64,000 nucleotides of DNA, taken from positions 65,155-129,154 of the forward strand of contig JAOQAG010000024.1 in NCBI GenBank assembly GCA_025963715.1. The letters are read 5' to 3'. A model generated the notes under the pieces. That model did no database searches. It worked only from the letters and a program-made list of their open reading frames with translations, and was not told the origin of the DNA. The position numbers and the translations under genes were made by a program. The stretch's first letter is position 1. Each line of letters begins with the position of its first letter. Source of the stretch: Bacteroidota bacterium (lineage in GTDB: Bacteria; Bacteroidota; Bacteroidia; 2-12-FULL-35-15). This document shows positions 59,209 to 64,000 of this stretch, one piece after another.

Positions 59209-59955
59209 TTAAATAATCGTGAGCGTATCCATGAACTCGTTTTTTTTCCGCTGTGCCAATGGAATTTTATCGCCGTTGCTCATGATGATCAGATCATCGT
59301 TTCTATAATACTGATCCACTTGTTTGATGTTGATGAGATGCGAATGGTGTACCCTGAAAAATAAATCGTGTGGTAATTCATCTTCAAATTCTTTCAGGTT
59401 TTTCGACGACAGCAACGTGCTTTTATCCAACAATACAATTTTGGTATAGCGTCCGTCAGCCTCACAGCGAATGATGTTTAGCGATTCCACAAATTTCAAT
59501 CCACTCTGGCTCGAGATCACAATGCGTTTGTTTTGATTAACCTCCCGTTCTCTTGAGTTCAGCAAATCCTGTAATAATTTTTCGTAATTGATCGTTTTTT
59601 TGTAGCGTTTTACTTTCTCCACCGATTGCTCAAGATCGCTGATGCTGATCGGTTTCAGCAGGTAATCAATGGCATTTACTTTAAATGCTTCGATCGCAAA
59701 TTTATCGAAGGCGGTAACAAATACAATGTGATGTTTGCTGTCCGGCACTTTGCCGAGCAATTCAAAAGCGGTTCCGTCGCCCAGATCAATATCTAAAAAT
59801 ATTAATTCGGGATTTAATTTTCTGATCGCTGCTTCTGCAGTTTCCACGGAGCTTGCTTCTCCTATTATTTTTATATCCGGACAATATTCCGTGATCAGCT
59901 TTACCAGGATTGCCCGGTTGTGCTTATTGTCATCAACGATGAGTGTCGGTATCAT
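59209..59955 (-). CDS. LytTR-type response regulator
   Basis: 248 residues. Receiver domain with DD at 8-9 and phospho-acceptor D55 (LIFLDIDLGDG), then a C-terminal LytTR DNA-binding domain (LNIIRCEADGRYTKIVL, FRVHHSHLINIKQVDQYYR, SNGDKIPLAQRKKNEF). Transcription factor. Overlaps the sensor kinase gene by 23 bases; the two form a pair, as LytS-like kinases with LytTR regulators often do. Confidence 0.92.
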   Translation of the reverse strand: MIPTLIVDDNKHNRAILVKLITEYCPDIKIIGEASSVETAEAAIRKLNPELIFLDIDLGDGTAFELLGKVPDSKHHIVFVTAFDKFAIEAFKVNAIDYLLKPISISDLEQSVEKVKRYKKTINYEKLLQDLLNSREREVNQNKRIVISSQSGLKFVESLNIIRCEADGRYTKIVLLDKSTLLSSKNLKEFEDELPHDLFFRVHHSHLINIKQVDQYYRNDDLIIMSNGDKIPLAQRKKNEFMDTLTII

Positions 59956-62900
59956 GCTGTATCGGATAAATAATTCGTACTACTGTTCCTGTTTTGTTTT
60001 TGTCCACATCGCTAAGATCAATCGTTTCCGTATAAATATTAATATTTTCCAACAGGTTAATGATGTTGATCCGCTCTTTAATAATTTGTAATCCGCGCGA
60101 AATGTGTTTGCTGCCCGTCTGCTTTTTATTCACCATATAGTTGATGCCGTTACCGTTATCAGTGATCTCCACCACAATGGTTTCGCCTTCTTTTTTAAAG
60201 CGGATGGTAATAATTCCTTTGCGGTCGTTGCGCGGTTTTATTCCATGCTTGATGGCATTTTCCACAAAGGTATGAATAATCATTCCATGGATCAGGGTGT
60301 TGTCTTTATCAATTCCGGCATCCACTTTTATAGAAAAATCAAATGCATTTTCCAATTGAATATTTTCGAGCGGCAAATAAATTTCGAGCAATTCCATTTC
60401 TTCGCGGATGCTGATCTTCCGTTTACGGATGTGCTCGATGATCAGGCGCATTAAGCTGGAAAAGCGCGCAGTGTATTCGTTTGCGAGCTTTGTTTGGCCG
60501 GTGATAAAAAGTGCCTGAATGGTGTTCAAACAATTAAAAACAAAATGCGGGTTCATTTGTGCCTGGATCCCTTCGAGCTGTAATTCGGCCAGCTGACGTT
60601 TTACAGTGTTTTCTTTTTCCAGCAATTCTTTATTTTTTTTCGTGCGCCAGCGGATCACCATGATCGTAAGTGCACAAATGAGCAATGCAACGCTGAGCTT
60701 AAACCAGTTGGTTTCATAAAAATAAGGAAGGATCCGGAAATTAAAAACCGTTTCCACCGGATGCGTATCATTACCGCTGTCGATGGCACGGATAACAAAT
60801 TTATAATTACCGGGAGGCAGCTGATAAAATGAAAAATCGCTTTCTTTTTGCGGAGCGCTCCAGTCCTGCGCTATTTCATCTTTCACTACTTTGTATTGAA
60901 AATACACATTAAATCTTTCAGAAAAATTAACGCAGCTTGCTTTAAAATTTATGACGGAAATATTCCGTTCAAATATATATTTACCGGAATCGCCTGTTAT
61001 TTTATTTTGTTTGGTCAGTACAATTTTTGGAAACAATTTTCTGTATGTTGGTGTATCCGGAGTAACCACCACCACACCTTCTATAGTTGGGAAATAAAAA
61101 TGGCCTTGTTTTGTTTTCAAATAATTATTCTGAAATCCGCCATTGAATTCGGTATTTAAAATTCCGTTCTCCTGCGTGTAATGTTCCGGGATCAAAAAGT
61201 CGGTTTTACCTTTGTAAAAATCATCCAATGCTTTGTATGAAATTTTCCATAATCCATAATTGGAGCTCATAAATAATTGCCCGAAATCATCGATCGCCAA
61301 ACAAAATGCATCTTCAAACAGCATGCAATTTTTCATTGCGTTGATGGACGTGAGCTTATTTTTTTCATAACAATACACACCGCCGCTATACGTGCCAATC
61401 CATAGTTTTCCTTCTTTATCTTCCAGGAACGACCGCACTTCCTTAGCGTTTAATCCTTCTTCTTTCCCAACTATTTTTTCTACTTTATTTTCCGAAACAA
61501 TGTAAAATCCGTTTTCGCCGCCAAGGCAAATGTTGCCATTCCTTAACTGGTACATGCACACGATCTTGGAATTTATTTCTTTTGAAAATACAGGTTTGAT
61601 GGTTTCAGGGGTCATCCCTTTTCCAACGCCTTTGTGTGTGCCCACCCAGGTATAACCTTGCCTGTCTTTGAAAACAGAAAATACAACAGAACCCGGTATG
61701 GCAGGCGGAGCAATCGTTTCTGTAACTTTACCATCGTGCATTATCAGCACTCCGGCACCCCATGTACCGCAATAAATATTTTTATCAATTTCAGCGATAC
61801 AGGCATACGATCCCTCAATATTGTTATAAGGGATCACGGTATCTATTTTCATCTGGTAAACACGGCAACAATTTTCACCGACCAGTACTTTCCCGTCGGA
61901 AGTTTTGATGATCGAATTTAGAGAAGAGGCAGCAAATCCTTCTTTTTTAAAAAGAGAATAAGCCGTTTTGAACTGAAGTTTTAAAAGTCCTTTTTCTTCC
62001 GTACCAACGAACAAACAATTTTCGGCTTTGTTATAATGCAAGCTGCTGAGGGATTCGGAGGGCAATCCATCTGCAAACGTATAATGCTGCGTGTACTCCG
62101 GGCTGTAAAAAAACAAACCCTGGTTGGTGGTCACATAAAACTCTGAGTCGCTCACAAATTCGATCCCCTTGCACATATCCGAAGGATCCCTGATCTGAAT
62201 ACCTATATCTGCTATTTTTTTTACAGAATCGTTTACCTCGAAAACCGAAGTACGTGTTAATGCATATACATGGTGATTGAAGGGATTGGCTTTTACCCGC
62301 AGAGAGGGCTCATCTGTAATTTTGAGAAGTGTATGCGTGACCATGTTATAGGTATACAATCCTGTAGTGGTAGCACAATAAACAATATGGTTGTAATAAT
62401 AAAGATAGTTGGGCGGAACCGGTATTTTACAATTTAATTTGGTGATCTTAAAATCAGGCAGGCTTGCACTATATAATTGATAATTCACATCACAAAGGAT
62501 CAGGCTGTCGTTTTGTTCCGATGCAAGATAAAAAGAGTACTGCGCGCTGCTTTCCATTTTATATACCGGCAAGAGCTGCACCAGCCTGGAGGTATTAAAA
62601 TCCTTGCCGTATAAAATATGGTAGTGATTACTCCAGTACAGGCGGTCAAAAAAATGATAGCGGTATTTTTTATCGATCGGGGGTTCCGAAAATTCATATC
62701 CGTTAAACGTACTGATACCATTGGCGGTAGAAAGAAAAAGAGAACCGTCGGAATTTTCAATGATATCGGCCACCTGGCTTTGTGTAAGCCCATCCTTGGT
62801 GGAATATTGCGTAACGGTAAATGGTACTTCTTTTTGCAGGCTCAGCTCGTTTAACCTGCCAATGGAATTTTGTGCAATGCCGCTGCCCGCAAAAAAAATA

Positions 62901-63067
62901 ACCGCTGCTGTTAACAGGGCTTTATTTTGAGAGAGAGACAATAATCTATGTAACTGATTCCGCACGGGCTTTAAAAAAGCTTTTTCATAAGGTACAAAAA
63001 AAACAATTTTAATTGAATGCAAAAACGTTTTTTGCAGGAAAATAAAATCTAAATGATTGAATTTCAA
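59933..63067 (-). CDS. Propeller-type sensor histidine kinase, LytS class
   Basis: 1044 residues in the full frame. A GTG at 62965 (34 codons in) starts a better signal peptide (RNQLHRLLSLSQNKALLTAA, ending in GSGIAQ), so the true start may be there. The periplasmic part is two-component-regulator propeller repeats (e.g. DGSLFLSTANGISTFNGYEF, EGKLWIGTYSGGVYCYEKNK), closed by a Y_Y_Y domain (NVYFQYKVVKDEIAQDWS-like). A membrane helix at about 785-810 is followed by a LytS-type kinase core (QLEGIQAQMNPHFVFNCLNT with phospho-His and TFVENAIKHGI). Regulates, with the LytTR protein, unknown targets; polysaccharide or cell-envelope signals are possible. Confidence 0.9.
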   Translation of the reverse strand: MKFNHLDFIFLQKTFLHSIKIVFFVPYEKAFLKPVRNQLHRLLSLSQNKALLTAAVIFFAGSGIAQNSIGRLNELSLQKEVPFTVTQYSTKDGLTQSQVADIIENSDGSLFLSTANGISTFNGYEFSEPPIDKKYRYHFFDRLYWSNHYHILYGKDFNTSRLVQLLPVYKMESSAQYSFYLASEQNDSLILCDVNYQLYSASLPDFKITKLNCKIPVPPNYLYYYNHIVYCATTTGLYTYNMVTHTLLKITDEPSLRVKANPFNHHVYALTRTSVFEVNDSVKKIADIGIQIRDPSDMCKGIEFVSDSEFYVTTNQGLFFYSPEYTQHYTFADGLPSESLSSLHYNKAENCLFVGTEEKGLLKLQFKTAYSLFKKEGFAASSLNSIIKTSDGKVLVGENCCRVYQMKIDTVIPYNNIEGSYACIAEIDKNIYCGTWGAGVLIMHDGKVTETIAPPAIPGSVVFSVFKDRQGYTWVGTHKGVGKGMTPETIKPVFSKEINSKIVCMYQLRNGNICLGGENGFYIVSENKVEKIVGKEEGLNAKEVRSFLEDKEGKLWIGTYSGGVYCYEKNKLTSINAMKNCMLFEDAFCLAIDDFGQLFMSSNYGLWKISYKALDDFYKGKTDFLIPEHYTQENGILNTEFNGGFQNNYLKTKQGHFYFPTIEGVVVVTPDTPTYRKLFPKIVLTKQNKITGDSGKYIFERNISVINFKASCVNFSERFNVYFQYKVVKDEIAQDWSAPQKESDFSFYQLPPGNYKFVIRAIDSGNDTHPVETVFNFRILPYFYETNWFKLSVALLICALTIMVIRWRTKKNKELLEKENTVKRQLAELQLEGIQAQMNPHFVFNCLNTIQALFITGQTKLANEYTARFSSLMRLIIEHIRKRKISIREEMELLEIYLPLENIQLENAFDFSIKVDAGIDKDNTLIHGMIIHTFVENAIKHGIKPRNDRKGIITIRFKKEGETIVVEITDNGNGINYMVNKKQTGSKHISRGLQIIKERINIINLLENINIYTETIDLSDVDKNKTGTVVRIIYPIQHDTDTHR

Positions 63068-63319
63068 ATAAATATATTTAAGAACATCACTTATCCATCA
63101 AATTCAATCAATTATCCTTCTTTAGGCTTCAATTGTTAAGTCCCTACTACCTCATCCCTGAATGTGCACTAATATTGCGCAAAAATAGAGGAAAAACCAT
63201 TTTCGCGCAAAACCTTACACCACGCCTGCTCATTTTGTAAAAATCACAGAAAACCGTGAATGCTGCCGGAAGTAGCCAGTCGATATTTGCCGCAAAATAT
63301 TTTATAATAAAAAACTAAA

Positions 63320-63679
63320 ATGAAACACAAAATCACACTCCGCTTTGTAGCTGCATTTACAGCAATCTTATTATCATTATCCCTGAACGCAGCAGTTGCA
63401 GGTACTCCCACAACCGATAGCGGCGAATTGAAACTGAACCAAACCATTGCGTATTCAACGCCTGTGGTACAAATTTCATTTAACGGGAACGACGGCGAAA
63501 CCGGTTTTTTCCAGGTATTGGATGCTTCCGGTGTAGTGATCCGCCAGATCGAAACAGTGGAGCTGATCAAATCCCCTTCTTATTTCACCATTGATATTTC
63601 CGAGTTCCACGAAGGCACATACACCTTTTTGATCAAAACACATACAAAAACATATACCTCTACACTTACCATTAAATAA
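63320..63679 (+). CDS. Small secreted beta-sandwich protein
   Basis: 119 residues. Signal peptide 1-26 (ending in AVAG). The rest is one beta-sandwich domain (VVQISFNGNDGETGFFQVLD, VVIRQIETVEL, then the last strands YTFLIKTHTKTYTSTLTIK) that resembles the core of T9SS type A sorting domains or DUF3244 proteins but lacks the 'YPNP' start. Function unknown. A partial gene for a secreted protein follows 44 bases later. Confidence 0.7.
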   Translation: MKHKITLRFVAAFTAILLSLSLNAAVAGTPTTDSGELKLNQTIAYSTPVVQISFNGNDGETGFFQVLDASGVVIRQIETVELIKSPSYFTIDISEFHEGTYTFLIKTHTKTYTSTLTIK

Positions 63680-63723
63680 TAGTAAAGCATTAATTATATA
63701 GTACACTTATTCCTATCTCAATT

Positions 63724-64000
63724 ATGAAAAAAATTTTACTATCCCTTGTATTTCTGTCATTATGCCTGGGGGCTTTCGCTCAGCTGATCACACCATTTAC
63801 AATCCGTAAGCAGATCACGCAAAAAGGAGGGATCCGTTATGTTTCCAACTCATCCGTTACCTGTACAACAAGTGCCAGCTGTACTTCTGCAAAAAACGAA
63901 GTTCCACCTTCCGGGACCAGTAGTGATAATGGTTTTACCGCCGCGTATATTGATATTGATGCGGATGGAACTACATTCCAGTCGAGCAACGATAGTTTAA
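63724..64000 (+). CDS. Secreted protein, 3' end cut by the window
   Basis: 92 codons are visible from ATG at 63724 to the right edge; no stop. Signal peptide (MKKILLSLVFLSLCLGAFAQ), then LITPFTIRKQITQKGGIRYV, a stretch typical of large Bacteroidota repeat proteins of the gliding-motility/SprB-associated type, followed by a Ser/Thr-rich segment. The rest of the gene, which would show domains or a sorting signal, is outside the window. Confidence 0.75.
   Translation, partial: MKKILLSLVFLSLCLGAFAQLITPFTIRKQITQKGGIRYVSNSSVTCTTSASCTSAKNEVPPSGTSSDNGFTAAYIDIDADGTTFQSSNDSL

Overview
The window looks like a chromosomal segment of a Bacteroidota bacterium, probably from the Chitinophagia/Sphingobacteriia-like part of the phylum (inference). 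The support is: several secreted proteins with type IX secretion C-terminal domains, candidate promoters of the Bacteroidota type (TAnnTTTG at -7, sometimes TTTG about 20 bases upstream), few Shine-Dalgarno sites, a split kynurenine pathway, and many intergenic palindromes and short repeats. No rRNA, tRNA, CRISPR array, phage or classical insertion sequence was recognised.

Layout. 0-9 kb: the 5' half of gcvP (cut by the window edge), hemL, kynU, a pair of YdeI-type genes, a T9SS cargo protein and a collagen-like protein. 8.7-16.2 kb: kmo, a large TPR protein, rsmA, mgtE and a D-2-hydroxyacid dehydrogenase. 16.3-20.1 kb: an AT-rich accessory stretch of small orphan genes (HAD, ParB-like, DUF3078, lipoprotein), with a long imperfect palindrome and a candidate structured RNA. 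20.1-28.2 kb: VF530-like protein, MtfA-type peptidase, truA, then a SAM-I riboswitch unit driving a methyltransferase gene and metH. 28.3-33.6 kb: a MacB-type ABC exporter (ATPase, two permeases, adaptor) preceded by a 17-codon leader ORF and a terminator. 33.6-34.5 kb: dense repeats around a candidate structured RNA. 34.5-42.3 kb: kynA, a kinase/regulator pair, an SF1 helicase and a second kinase/regulator pair. 42.3-47.2 kb: two tandem paralogous T9SS type B PKD proteins. 47.7-54.1 kb: dipeptidase, lipoproteins, a YyaL-type protein and a secreted protein. 54.1-58.9 kb: tsaB, a periplasmic adaptor with a TolC-type channel, and SemiSWEET, with two MITE-like copies. 59.2-64 kb: a LytTR regulator with a propeller-type sensor kinase, and two small secreted proteins.

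The most striking signal is a 431-bp element with 31-bp terminal inverted repeats. It encodes a DUF559 (Vsr-like nuclease fold) domain and sits in frame inside metH, so the predicted methionine synthase is about 145 residues longer than expected. Two shorter MITE-like elements at 54.1 and 58.4 kb have similar terminal repeats and may be non-autonomous relatives. Other dispersed repeats also lie inside conserved genes without breaking the frame (hemL, tsaB, gcvP) or end exactly at stop codons (kynA, tsaB).

The second notable signal is regulatory. A leader ORF encoding a Pro-Pro-Pro peptide, with a terminator hairpin right after its stop, lies just upstream of the ABC exporter and has the layout of a ribosome-stalling attenuator. 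KynA, Kmo and KynU together would take tryptophan to 3-hydroxyanthranilate. The exporter genes at 28.9-33.6 kb lack an outer-membrane channel, while the locus at 55-58 kb has adaptor plus channel but no pump.
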